The position numbers and the translations under genes are program-made. The notes beneath the pieces were generated by a model. It was given only the letters and a program-made list of their open reading frames with translations, made no database searches and was not told the origin of the DNA. Shown in pieces: positions 54,063 to 64,000 of a stretch of 64,000 nt of DNA. Each line of letters opens with the position of its first letter. Positions within the stretch are counted from its first letter, which is position 1. Origin of the DNA: Parafenestella ontariensis. Taxonomy: Eukaryota; Ascomycota; Dothideomycetes; Pleosporales; Cucurbitariaceae. The stretch is taken from positions 310,001 through 374,000 of the forward strand of contig JAKGDA010000019.1 in NCBI GenBank assembly GCA_021596325.1, given 5' to 3'.

Positions 54063-55957
54063 GCTGACATATCAGGAATACGCTGTCGGCCGAGGTAAAC
54101 TCAGACAGTTTGTCTCGGTGCCATATGCTATGTCAAGCTCGGCATGGGTTGACGTGATTGCGAGAAGGTAATTACTGTAAATCCTTAACAGGGTCGGCAC
54201 GCGATTGAGAATTCGATGATTAAAGCAGTGATGATCGTCCTGGGACGGAAACACGTTGTAAGGGTGATTCAAGCGCGCAAAGCGGTAGCAAGGAAGGGCT
54301 GCGAGAAACTGCCATTTAGGAAAGGGTAGCGGAATAACGTTATTTATAATGCGAGGAAAGCAGCTAGAGGGGCAGCTTGCAGCAGAAGGATTATAGGGTT
54401 AAGGTCTGTCTGCCGGCTGCCTTTCCGCACTTATGGTCATTAAACCCGCGTACCCGCGTACCCGCGCACGCCCTAACTGCGCCTTTTGGTGGCCGGTTTA
54501 GGTTCACACGTTTTCCCCTTTCACGCGACAATATTAAGTTGAAGATGGAAAGGGAACACAAGAGATTGGATTGCTGCAGTCAAGTCGTCAAAGTCGATTG
54601 CCGCACGCTTAGGGCGTAACGCGGTGGGATTTGGGTGCACGTTAGTTCCTCTCTTTGCGCATGTTTAAGTCAGAGAAGACGCGTCCCGGAAATAATGGGG
54701 AGAAGTGTGACGGAATGACGCCCGTAGGTTGTGAGTGATCGCCTCGATCTCTATCATTCGGTGCTGAGCGTCCTGCCAAAGAAAGGCTAACTCAATCTTT
54801 CCGACATTAGGGTCTTGTATTTTGAGATTCGGGACCATGGCTGCGGGAGTTCCAACCTGCGGGCTCTTGCCGAAGTAGCGCACCTTCCCCTCTTTGACAG
54901 AGCTTGGTTCGAAAACAAGCTTTCTTCCTCCCGCAACCTTCAACTTTACTAAAAGACGTCTTCATAACGGCCTCTTGCAATCCACCTAACGTTTCAAAAA
55001 TAATCATGAGGGTTCTTCACCGGCTCTACTCATCGACATCAGTAATCTACTTTTATTGTCTGACTTCTCCACACCGACATACCTTCATGTGGATTAGCCT
55101 TCCCAGCCTCGGCCGAGCTCTTTGCCCTGTATCCTGGGGTAGGTCACACCATGCCGCATGGAGAGAGGGGAGACCTTAGCTTAAACCCCGCGGTCAATCA
55201 TACATACCGAAACCGACGCTGTCCCGCTGTAAGCCGGTTCGATGGCGCGTCCTCGTTCGACGTGAAAGCTTACTGCATTTGTTCAATTATCCTCACGTCG
55301 CAGACTTAGTCACAGCTGATATATAACCTGCAGTGATGACTGAACTTCTGATTGCTCATGTCTCACCATGTTGTCACAAACGTAAGACGGCCCGCACCTT
55401 AGCGATATTGCTGATAGAGGTTGTTCTGACGACCCTCAAGTGACGGAATTCCACCTTCGGCCTTCGACCTATGCTCAAACATGTAGTCGTCGTTGGACAT
55501 CGATTGCGCCGTACACGGCTGATGCTTTTGAGGCGTCTTTGAACCTTTCCACCAATTTCCGTCAAAGAGCTCACTCCGATCCTTTATTCTCCATGTAGCT
55601 TTTGCTTGAAAGACGACTTCGGCTCTCACTTCTTCTTGATCGCCAGCCGAGTCGTTCAATCTTGCAATACGTCTCCTGCAGTTGCTCTGTGAAACCATTC
55701 GTCATCATTACTGCAACACCGCTTCTACCATGTACTGATAGCTCTGGTGAGCTAGAGAAACCATTGTTTTTTCTCACTCTCTCCTGCAACTTAGCTCATG
55801 CCTTGTGTAGCTACTAGTAGTGGATTGATATTAAAGCGACCGAATCATTGTCAATATGTTTTACACGCTGTAGAGATGGGAAAATGGAAGCCTTTGCCAA
55901 TGGAAATGCGATTGTAATGCTCAGCTTGGTCTTTTGATGGAGTTTTCCCTTCAAAAG
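54063..55957. other. Intergenic, 1.9 kb, weak frames only
   Basis: Upstream of the MFS gene and downstream of the LPxELRxxI-motif gene. A weak candidate frame at 54665-54943 is listed separately. Minus frames at 55399-55789 have protein-like pieces (FQAKATWRIKDRSELFDGNWW), but no common ATG or splice joint was found. The rest shows nothing recognisable. Confidence 0.4.
54665..54943 (-). CDS. Weak candidate: unknown protein or remnant
   Basis: A 92-codon open frame with ordered-looking text (KVAGGRKLVFEPSSVKEGKV, GTPAAMVPNLKIQDPNVGKI, ELAFLWQDAQHRMIEIEAIT). The frame is closed by a stop codon just upstream of the LVKLKVAGG segment and has no clear ATG, so any start would have to come from a spliced exon. 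I recognise no family; it may be a pseudogene fragment. Confidence 0.2.
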   Translation of the reverse strand: MKVAGGRKLVFEPSSVKEGKVRYFGKSPQVGTPAAMVPNLKIQDPNVGKIELAFLWQDAQHRMIEIEAITHNLRASFRHTSPHYFRDASSLT

Positions 55958-56959
55958 TTATATCATCGCACCATGCCTATAACTCGGCTGCGGTAAAGGA
56001 TCCGAAATGCCATAATGTCCATAAAAATCCACGTTACTCCTCCTTCTCATCCTCATTGCATCCTCTAAATCCTGGCTGACGAAAATCTCTATGCCACCAC
56101 TCTGCCCCGTGGCCTTGTTCTCACTGGATAGCTTGTATCCCACTCCCGCCGATGGGTTTGGCGACATCACAGATGATGACTTGTTCTTGTGGAGAAGAGT
56201 AAGCCAGCGCTGCTCCGCATACCGCTTGAAGACGTCTTCGAGGTCGAAGAGGTCTTGCATGGAGAGGCTGTATGTTTTGCCAGAACGATATTTCCAGAAG
56301 AACAGAATGGACAGTTCGATTGTTTCGATCGCTTGGAGAGGGTAGATAATTGCGTCCATGGCTTTTAACAGATCATCGGTCATGCGTACTTGGTCTTTAA
56401 GTCGTTCCTCTTTGATGACGTGCTTCGTTATTGTGTAGTTCCACTCTACGTAGAAGCGGATGTGAGTCACATGCTTCAGCATGGACAACTGCAGGATGTG
56501 TGGGGAGTAGTTGAAGTGATCGTTGTTTGCTATATTGTTCCGCAATTCCGCGTGTAGCGTCAGCTTGCTACGGCGGAAGTAGTTTTGCAGCAGCTCTTCA
56601 CGGATTTGTTTGTTGATAAGCAGCAGTTCGGGACGCAGTCGGCTAGCGTTAGCTACTGAAGCTCCATAGCCGTAGATGTCGTGTCTCCAGGGCTCCCCTT
56701 GAACCATGTCGCTTCCCCAAAGGCATGTATGCAACTCTGGGCGACTGTCAACGACAGTTTCGGGTAATACATAGTCGAAGATTTGATCTCGAAGCTCTCT
56801 AGGTAGAGCTAGAAGGTAAGAGCTGAAAGTGCTTGGCGTGAGCTCCAGCAAAAGTTCAAGATCTCTGAAAAGCTGACTTTGGCGGTGGGTACAGAGTTCA
56901 TCCAGGCTACCATTGGACGCGACCGATAGCTTCTTGCTCTGCCTCTGAATCGTCGCCAT
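55958..56959 (-). CDS. LPxELRxxI-motif (F-box-like/2EXR-type) protein, 333 aa
   Basis: A single uninterrupted exon with ATG at 56959. The motif LALPRELRDQIFDYVLPE (about residues 50-67) is the LPxELRxxIxxYV signature found in many fungal F-box-like or 2EXR proteins of unknown function. It is followed by ASRLRPELLLINKQIREELLQNYF, also typical: a polar segment ending in INKQIREE. The rest is mixed, with HILQLSMLKHVTHIRFYVEW and LQAIETIELSILFFW. The name suggests an SCF adaptor, but the family is large and mostly uncharacterised. No membrane span or signal is visible. Confidence 0.75.
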   Translation of the reverse strand: MATIQRQSKKLSVASNGSLDELCTHRQSQLFRDLELLLELTPSTFSSYLLALPRELRDQIFDYVLPETVVDSRPELHTCLWGSDMVQGEPWRHDIYGYGASVANASRLRPELLLINKQIREELLQNYFRRSKLTLHAELRNNIANNDHFNYSPHILQLSMLKHVTHIRFYVEWNYTITKHVIKEERLKDQVRMTDDLLKAMDAIIYPLQAIETIELSILFFWKYRSGKTYSLSMQDLFDLEDVFKRYAEQRWLTLLHKNKSSSVMSPNPSAGVGYKLSSENKATGQSGGIEIFVSQDLEDAMRMRRRSNVDFYGHYGISDPLPQPSYRHGAMI

Positions 56960-57635
56960 GGTGTTGGGTTATGGCGAGTTCCAGGAAAATGTTAGATCAG
57001 GTTCGGAATCCAGCTACGGCAAGTCGTAATTCAGCTGGAGCTGAGAGCAACGCATGCAAGCTGCTTCACAGATGAGATTGGGTCAGAGGATGGGTAAAAT
57101 GCAATTGGGCACAACGTGTCCTAATACCAGCTGGCAGTCACATCGTCGTTTCGCAAAAAGGATAGTTCGCCGTGCGATCCTGTGGGATGCAGCCGTACAT
57201 ATGGTTTCGCAGCACGGGTTAGATGCAGGTCCCGCTCGATCAAATTGGGAAAGGGTGGAGACGTCGGGTGGGTGTGACATTTTATAGCGCCACCTGGCCC
57301 TTACCCCACGTTTCAGCTTGGCGCTTCAAACGTCTTCGTCTTCGGTATCTTGACGCATGACCAACTTCAAACGCTCCTGGATCCATTTTAGCATAGAAGA
57401 GGGGTGATTCCATCAAAAGTCCGCTGACTGGGCTGAAAGCTTCTGTTACGGAGTGCCTGACGCAGGGCGACTTGCGACACGTCGAACAATTGCTCCTGCG
57501 AGCACCAGTGGTTGGTGGCGCAACAACAATCGCTTGCTGTATATTCACAAATGTTCGTTATTAGTCTATCAAGCTGCCGAAATCCTGTGCAAATTGCGCT
57601 TCGCCATTGAAGGTTTTGGGGTATCCACGATATCC
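56960..57635. other. Intergenic, no gene seen
   Basis: Between the LPxELRxxI-motif gene and the DUF3431 fusion gene, both on the minus strand. Short overlapping frames only (57054-57287, 57282-57548, 57388-57708, 57453-57740). Confidence 0.5.
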
Positions 57636-59768
57636 TTAGTCGAAACATTGACAATCCCCGATATCGCCACCGATTCTCCATCCACTCACCAACGATGGAC
57701 ATTTCCACGCAACATCCATATCATTACATTGGAACACTAGATTCCACATCCTCTCCATTGTATATCCGAACCATGGCGCGCTCATAGAGTCCTTTCGCCC
57801 GCGGAGGTAATGCTCCTGGTGCGCCCAGCTCCGCTCATCGACAAAAGCTTGCCGAAGATCATGGTAGATGGACTTATCGATGCCTCGAATACGTGCAGCC
57901 GAGACTACAAATTGGCCTTTGTAGCTGAGCAGGACGCTGCGACAGGCGGACGAGTTGTTGATCCGGGATTGGATGGCGGGTAAGAGATGTGTCTCGTCGC
58001 GCCAGAAGAATTTATCGCCACATGAGTCGCAGTCGCATACGCCCCCAGACCAACCAAGGCTGAGGAAACCTGTTCGATTTAGACTGAAGTACTTCTTGAG
58101 GTGAGGATAGAATTCTCGGGCGTTGTGGACGTCAGCCTGTAGGAAAAGTGTCTGCTTGGCAAGATTATTCCATTGGCTGAGGATGTGGTTGAGGTACGTT
58201 TCGCCCTCTCGTCCGATGTTGGGAAGCAAGGTGACACTATCTGCTCCCGTTTGCTGCTTTATTTTGTCTCTATCTGCTTCACTGTTCTTGATGTAGATCG
58301 TGAACACAGCATCTGAGAGTGTCGGCATGCTTTTAATGTTTGATATGAGCTCAGCAACGTCATCAACCGGCTCTTTGTACATGCTAAGGACCACCTCTAG
58401 AGGCACTTCGGGTTTGTATCCCCAATCAAGAGCGGTGTTTATACGGGGACCTACCCTTTCAGTGAAATTCAGAAGCAGATACGTCGTCCATAGCACTACT
58501 ATTGTGGTGCTTAGCAGGAATAACTGGCAGCTAATGCCTCGAGGCTCGGTCGGTGGTGTTCGTGACTGAGATGAGGTGGACTCATCGAAGAGGGCCGTCG
58601 CTTCGCTGTTGTTTGACGGTAGCAATGCAGCATTTGTGACGATTTCGTAGCGTCTGTGGGTATTTCTTCTACGTTCCCACGTACTCCACACCGCATCGTA
58701 GGCGGCTGTGCTACCGATGCAGAAGATAGCGAGAATGAAGCAGCACAGTTGATACCAACTTGTGTACGAGCGGCGTATTGAGAGAGTCGAGTAACATCCC
58801 ACGATCCCGATGAGAGTCAAGAGTGTTAAGGTGTCGCGGGTGATGCGGTGCAATTGCACATCAGCAGTCGCCGATGGTTGGCCACCAGTTTGGGAGTCCA
58901 TCGGAAAGAAGATTGAGCCTCCCATCAACATGGCTGCCGCACTGAAGCCGGCGTTGACGGCGAGTAGCGGTAAACTTCTCATGTCGAACGTTATTGTATG
59001 CTCTCTAAACACGACAACCCAAATCGTCGCGACTAGAATTCCCATACCAATATGCCATCTATGCCCCACATTGCTTTCAGTCATGTCGCCTGGATAGTAT
59101 TTGAAGGCAAGCTTTCTGAGCGCACTTGCGATCCCGGCGAACAGCATTGCTGGGATAGCTAGCGCCAGACCTTGTACACCCAGTCGATAATCTGCGATTA
59201 AGATGCCAGCGCACGCGGGAAGGAGCAGGCTAAGGCGAACGACTTCCACTCGTGAGTGAGGCGTGGAGCCAGCGATCGAGAGTATCAAACCTTCCGCGAA
59301 GAAGGCTATTGTCTGGCAGTGTCAGCTTCATGTGGAAGGAAACGTGGCAAAGGCACCCACGGTCAAAAACACTAGTACTGGCAGGTTTGCGAAATGCAAG
59401 ATGGCCTGCATTGCGCAGCTCATCGACAGTGCTACCAAGCATTGCGCCCCGGCAACCATTAATGTTCCTTGCACCGTTGTATTCTTTCTTCGTTTTGGCT
59501 CGCTTGCCTCCTGAGTCCTTCGTCTCCATGGATGTAGACATAAGACTATGATAGCCGCCGCGGCGACTTGGTTGATGTATAGTTGCACTGGGAAGTGCAC
59601 GTTCTGTTCGACCAACAAGTGCCTTGCGCTCAACAAAGAGACAGAAGCGCATACTAGCCAGAAAGAACGATGATGCTGTCGGATTACTTTCTGTATAGTG
59701 TTGCGACACTCGTGAGATGATCCTCCATCAGCTCCGTCGAGCCTGCAACGCGAGGTTGTGATGTTCAT
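57636..59768 (-). CDS. Multi-pass membrane protein fused to DUF3431, 694 aa
   Basis: Exons 59768-59361 and 59312-57636 (phase 0, GTGGGT...GCCAG intron), 695 codons including the stop. The N-terminal 350 or so residues hold about ten hydrophobic segments arranged like a drug/metabolite or nucleotide-sugar transporter (INQVAAAAIIVLCLHP, MQAILHFANLPVLVFLT, LAIPAMLFAGIASALRK, GHRWHIGMGILVATIWVVVF). After a Ser/Thr-rich linker and one more segment (ISCQLFLLSTTIVVLWTTYLLL) comes a soluble C-terminal domain, about 440-690, of the DUF3431 type: PLEVVLSMYKEPVDDVAELI, LLPNIGREGETYLNHIL, TLFLQADVHNA, FVVSAARIRGIDKSIYHDL and a terminal CQCFD. DUF3431 is uncharacterised and has glycosyltransferase-like features. 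The splice join TTIAFFAEG suits the frame well. The fusion suggests a membrane-bound sugar-related function, which is inference. Confidence 0.82.
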
Positions 59769-60122
59769 GTCGGTTCGGCTCTTTGCGTTCGGAAAAGGGG
59801 CGACGGGATGAAGGTGAGGTCAGTGGTGCGATGCATGCCTTCGTCCAGAGTCCACTCTGTTCAAGTGACGAGACTCGGAACACTGCCTCAAGAACACATG
59901 TAGACTCCCAGGGGGCGGTGCACAGTTATGATGCTGATACCCTGCGCTAACGCGGCGAGGACCTGAGCTCGGGAGGGTGAAGGCACTGGCAGATCATTCG
60001 TAGTGGCTTTATGGAAGCCGTCCAATTGAGAATACGACAAGATGAGCCAAGTGATGAGACTAAGTATTTGGCAAACCCCTAATTCTGTTTCAACAGCTAG
60101 AATCCATCGGATTCAAGCAAGA

Positions 60123-60530
60123 GCCTGTTTGGGCTAAGTATGTAATACTAAACTAGAAACCACTAGCCTGTTTAGTAAGTATAGAGACTTCTAAGTAATA
60201 ACTACAGGTATAGTTTTATTAGCGCAGCTACCTAATTTTATACCTTGCTTAGTGCTTATATGACCTAGGAACTTCCTAAGAGAGTGAACTGAGAGCTCCA
60301 GAACTGCGCAGGTGGTAGCAACCACCAGCGCGACGCTGGAGGCTCCGTTCTGGGCACGTGATTGATCGCGATATTGAGGTTGGTGTTGAGAGCTCGATAC
60401 CAAACAGCCTCTCATATCGATATACCGTTTCCATCCCAACTCATTTAGGCTGGTATCAGCGCTAAAACAGCCACCCGCGGGAAACGGAGCTCGCAAAACG
60501 GAGTATTGAAAACGGATACCAAACAGGCCC
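60123..60530. mobile_element. Candidate 408-bp inverted-repeat element (non-autonomous transposon)
   Basis: GCCTGTTTGG at 60123-60132 faces its reverse complement, CCAAACAGGC, at 60519-60528, and the right end extends to GGATACCAAACAGGCCC (60514-60530). Two further, internal copies of the same motif occur: GCCTGTTTAG at 60166-60175 and GATACCAAACAGCC at 60396-60409. The left part of the interior is AT-rich; the right part is not and contains a short perfect hairpin (GGTGG...CCACC near 60310-60325). The ends resemble those of small inverted-repeat transposons, but no open frame or clear target-site duplication is seen. The repeated internal motifs could mean nested insertion. Confidence 0.5.
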
Positions 60531-61015
60531 CAAATAAAGTCATATCTTTCTTCGTAAGATAGTGCTCATCGCTCCCATCGAGTACATAGGCATGATTCGA
60601 TCCAGAATGTGGTTCAAAGGATCTCTAGCGACGCACAGAACCCACCTGGGTGGCGACAGTAGCAAGTTTGGCGCATTGCCTGAGGCTAGGCTCCGTGCGA
60701 GGCAGACAGACAGATTATACGACACGTCCAATCTCGTTGCTTGACGACCGAGGACCTATGCATCATATGAGATGACAGTCTTGTCTCTCCCTGGGGTATT
60801 GCGTTAAGAGTCTAGATTGGTCACCGGAATCGCAAAGGTTATTAACTCTTTCTCAAGCACCCGGTCGGAGGAAAACTTTGGGGAGATTGATAAGGCAGTA
60901 ATTCAAAAGTAGCTGACCTTTTCCTGTGACAGAGGTTTAGATATTCAAGCAAAACCCCTGTAGGGTGGGCAGTGTTTAGAGGGCACCGCCTTCGTATGCA
61001 TGGTGCCTCCAGCCA

Positions 61016-61138
61016 CCGAACTCGGGTCCTACCAAGTAGATACCATACTTGCCGAGAATCATATAAGTATTCATCTCCCGAACTCGGGTCCGGCCAGGTC
61101 AGTACTTGCCAAGAACCATACGGGCATTATTTGATTTT
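61016..61138. repeat. Two diverged 62-bp tandem repeats
   Basis: CCGAACTCGGGTCC at 61016-61029 recurs identically at 61078-61091. The following text also recurs (tacttgccgagaatcatataagtatt, then tacttgccaagaaccatacgggcatt), so the unit is about 62 bp with a few substitutions. A T-rich tract follows at 61135-61153. Confidence 0.75.
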
Positions 61139-62079
61139 TTTTTTCTTTTTTTTGAATTATGAACTAATTAATACTCTTCAAGTTTTCTCTATCATGAAAG
61201 CTGTCGAGTGCTCAAATTTGGGTATATTCTTCGACCCTCGCTTTTGATACTCAGTCTGCGACCATATTTAGATTCCAGTCGCTTATGCACACGATTTGAA
61301 GTTGAGGAGCTTGATGATTGGATCGCTTTCATTAGTTGGTACCGAAGATGCAATGCCTTTACAACCCATGACGAATGGAGGAAAAAAGGGGAGTAAGTCA
61401 ACCACCTCGTTGCAGGAAAAGTTCGGGCAGCTTTTAGCTTGTCCCGAGAAAAGTGTCCGAAGTTTTCCGGCAACCGCGTGCTACGGCTCTAAGCTCGGCA
61501 CTACGCCGCAATATAACAAAGAAAAATTGTAGTTGTACTGAAGCCTAGGAACCATATGTGTAGCACAGACAAGCCATACTTCATCCGCTCTAATCATTGC
61601 ACCTAAACATATCAACCGAAGTAACGTCAGCACAAGGTCGGACGCCAGGCAACCTTTACAATTTCGATGCATCGGCATCTTCGTCTCTCACTCACTTCGT
61701 AGGATAAACCTTTAAAGTGTCGTGCTTACTGAAAGGTAATATTGCGGTTGAAGAGTACGCGTCCTTTACATTGCCACCTCCTTCGAGACGAGTCACCGAT
61801 TACGAAACCGGGGACAAGGATGGCGCCGTAACAACCCAGCAATTCATAGCACTCGACCTTCTCTTGAGTCCAGTAGTGTCTATCTGATAATTTTCGCCTA
61901 GCGCCTGCTTCGTGGTATCACCCACCTCCCTTGCCAGGGCAACGCCAACAATGCAACTCGAAAAAACTCAGATTCTTCCAGGTCAGTACTGTACAGTCCA
62001 ATCGCGACCGTCTTATGGACCCACCCATACACGAGACTGCCGTGATTAGGCAACCCAACGAGCAAGGATGTACAGTGAT

Positions 62080-63861
62080 CTACACTTCAAGGCCACCAAC
62101 CATATAAAACAGAATATACGCTTCTGCAGCGAGCACCTCTGCTTCGCTGACAAGCACGACTTTGCTATCGTCGAACATGAACCAATCGTTCCCTTCCCTT
62201 GAATATGAGACATAATGTCCGGAGTCAATCTTGCCCTTATGCACAATGACGGACGAGAGTTCATAAATCAGGCTATTCGCGGGCGAGTTCATGTTTTGGT
62301 TCGAAACTGTGCTAGAGGCCTTCGCAACTTTCAGCTGCGTTTTGTGCTGGGTCGTGTACGGGTGGATGTCCAGTTTCACCGGGAACCGAACGGGTGTCTC
62401 GATCTTGGAGGACGTGGATTTTGTGTGCTCGAAGCGCTGTTCGCGTCAGTTATCAGCCAGCCTAGATCTATCAAGGGCGAGAGCTCGTACCTTTAGATGT
62501 ATGGAGAGAACCGGCGGTAGTCTTTTTATGCTCAACTGCTTTGTTGCGTTCTGCGGGCTATCACACCTTCTACATGTGTACTCGGCAGAGCCCAGCTTCT
62601 CCTTGACGGTGAACCTCTCGAGGCAATCCCTGAGATCTAGAGCTGGCGCCTCCTCACCACTGTTGCTAGCATTGATCTTCCGCTTCTTGCTCTGACTCCG
62701 AACGTCGAGGCTAAGGTCCATGTACGGGTCCAGCGCCGTTGTAACGTTCCGGCAGTTATCACATGTTACCGTACTCGACAGCTTCCCGCAAAACGTTTGA
62801 TGGACCACACATCTGCAGTCCTCAGAGTCATCGTCAGTGTTGCCGCCGTTCGCGAGATGCAGTGTGTTCAGGATGAACTGCATATACTCGTGCGCATCCT
62901 GCTGCTGGTAACCTGCAAGTGCCTCTCCAGCTAGCCAACTGCCCATGAGCATCTGCACAGCACCGAATCCTTCCGTCTTCTCTGCAGAATGAAATTCAAC
63001 AAACATCTCATCCAGAGCGCAGGAAACGCATGCCTCTTTCTCGCACTCCGTCTGCTTATGCCCTTCCGAGAGATAGAAGTTCCGTATGAAGGGGTTGTGG
63101 ACGAGGGTTTGTAGTATGACGCTCATGAAACATGTCTGCCCCATGTTGTACAGCCCACGGAGGCCGATAGCGCGGCAGGGGAGGAAGGTAGAGTTGCTCA
63201 CGACGAGCTTGTGGTCGTCGGTGGTGGTGGTGTCTTCGTATTTGCGCTTTTTGCCTGTACGTATTGTCAGCTTGTCTCTAAAAAGTAAAGATGGTGGGTA
63301 GGCAGCGACCTTTCTGTAGTCTCAAGACCTCCAAAGCAGGATCGTAAATGAAGTCCTGGCAATTCCCGCAGTATATGTTCCCGTCCCTTGATTCCACCGC
63401 TGCTTCCCATTAGCCTCTCTGCACTAGCGCGTAACTATCCTATCCAACAACATACAAAAGCAATGGCTCTTGGTCTCGAAGTGTAAATCCCTATCCCTCT
63501 CTGTCATAATGCTTGGACACTGCAAGCACAGAAATAGCGGCCTGAGGCTGACAACATGATGCCCATCATTCGCCGCCGAATCGTTATACGTCTGCGCTAT
63601 TATGCTCGGCTTCTCGTGGATATTCTGGAGGATGAGCCGATAGTGCTGGAGGGTCTGCTTGCGTGCATTTTCGAACATTTCGCCCATGTGCTCTGTTCTC
63701 AGAGTTAGCAGAGGGCCTGTGTAGAGGGGGATGGGCGAGGACATACCACAGCCGTAGGCGATATGTGCCATCTGGCTGCTGGGGACGATGTTGCCTTTGG
63801 CATTCTTAACGATCTTGGGCGATGCCAACGATGCGCCTTTGGGGGCTGCTATTGTCTCCAT
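62080..63861 (-). CDS. UBP8: SAGA deubiquitinase Ubp8 (USP22 homologue), 520 aa
   Basis: Five exons, 63861-63747, 63692-63456, 63399-63310, 63254-62491 and 62436-62080, give 521 codons including the stop, with consistent phases. Ubp8 is the ubiquitin protease of the SAGA coactivator's deubiquitinating module and removes ubiquitin from histone H2B. The N-terminal 150 residues form the zinc finger-UBP part (YGCEHM, LFLCLQCPSI, HFETKSHCF, YCGNCQDFIYD). After a basic linker the peptidase core starts IGLRGLYNMGQTCFMSVILQ with catalytic Cys189. GYQQQDAHEYMQFIL, the YTCRRCDSPQ zinc site, and SGHYVSYSREGNDWFMFDDSKV with catalytic His476 and Asp492 follow. Length agrees with fungal Ubp8 (about 470-530 aa). 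The start codon opens directly into a short Ala/Lys-rich leader. Confidence 0.96.
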
Positions 63862-64000
63862 GGTGCCTGTGTGAAGCAGAGACCTTCAACACTAGTGGTT
63901 TCGTGTCGCTCTCGTCTTCATGGCGCGAGCGAAGAGAAGAGAAAGGGTTAGAGGTATGCCACCAAGAAAAGTTAAGCAACAGCAGCAAGCCCAACACCTC
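63862..64000. promoter_or_regulatory. Upstream region of UBP8
   Basis: 139 bp upstream of the UBP8 ATG, ending at the window edge. Contains part of its promoter (inference from position); no specific element recognised. Confidence 0.4.

Larger units (their letters stand above)
59769..62079. other. Intergenic, 2.3 kb, repeat-rich, no convincing gene
   Basis: Promoter of the DUF3431 gene at one end and the 3' flank of UBP8 at the other. Between them lie an AT-rich island, a candidate inverted-repeat element (60123-60530) and a tandem duplication (61016-61138), listed separately. Frames such as 60191-60496, 60972-61247, 61192-61473 and 61296-61532 are motif-free. Confidence 0.6.

Noticed and set aside
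60191..60496. 101-codon minus-strand frame over the inverted-repeat element
   Set aside because: Considered as a transposase remnant, but there is no DDE-type motif or other similarity.
1..64000. CRISPR arrays, rRNA and tRNA genes
   Set aside because: No regularly spaced repeats and no cloverleaf with a GGTTCGA-type B box was found by eye; the genome is eukaryotic.

Overview
The window is nuclear DNA of a filamentous ascomycete. Genes carry short introns (mostly 45-120 bp) with GT...AG borders and CTAAC/CTGAC-like branch sites. Many products are fungal housekeeping proteins (Exo1, Tma16, Gup1, Arp4, Pup1, Nup159, Lst7/folliculin, Tip20/RINT1, Nop9, Ubp8). The style (compact introns, F-box/ankyrin and SesB-like accessory genes, a BtgE-type GH17 enzyme) fits Dothideomycetes, probably Pleosporales; that placement is inference from memory of such genomes, not a search. 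I rebuilt 25 gene models by hand. Each complete model was checked for splice consensus, intron phase and a total length divisible by three.

Layout. 1-8.1 kb is an accessory block: two same-strand F-box/ankyrin paralogs (the first cut by the window edge), a BTB/POZ gene with a frameshift, and a SesB-like serine esterase. 8.1-11.3 kb is mostly empty and ends in a lysine/alanine-rich, histone-H1-tail-like protein. 12-25.9 kb is a dense housekeeping block built of head-to-head pairs: EXO1/TMA16, GUP1/ARP4, PUP1/NUP159. 25.9-39.2 kb is sparse: a short-inverted-repeat AT-rich element, a dimeric alpha-beta barrel-type protein, two members of one tiny protein family 10 kb apart, an Lst7/folliculin homologue, an F-box protein and a 3.9 kb stretch with no convincing gene.

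39.7-47.2 kb holds TIP20/RINT1 divergent from NOP9, then a group II PLP decarboxylase. 47.5-54.1 kb has three minus-strand metabolic or surface genes: a GH17 beta-glucanase-like wall protein, a zinc-independent alcohol dehydrogenase/quinone oxidoreductase, and a DHA1-type MFS drug transporter. 56-59.8 kb has an LPxELRxxI-motif protein and a membrane-transporter/DUF3431 fusion. 59.8-62 kb is repeat-rich (a candidate 408 bp terminal-inverted-repeat element and a 62 bp direct duplication). UBP8 (SAGA deubiquitinase) closes the window.

I see no biosynthetic cluster, CRISPR array, rRNA or tRNA. The less ordinary items are the SesB-like esterase without an NLR partner, the tiny-protein paralog pair, the DUF3431 fusion, the broken BTB gene and the two small inverted-repeat elements.
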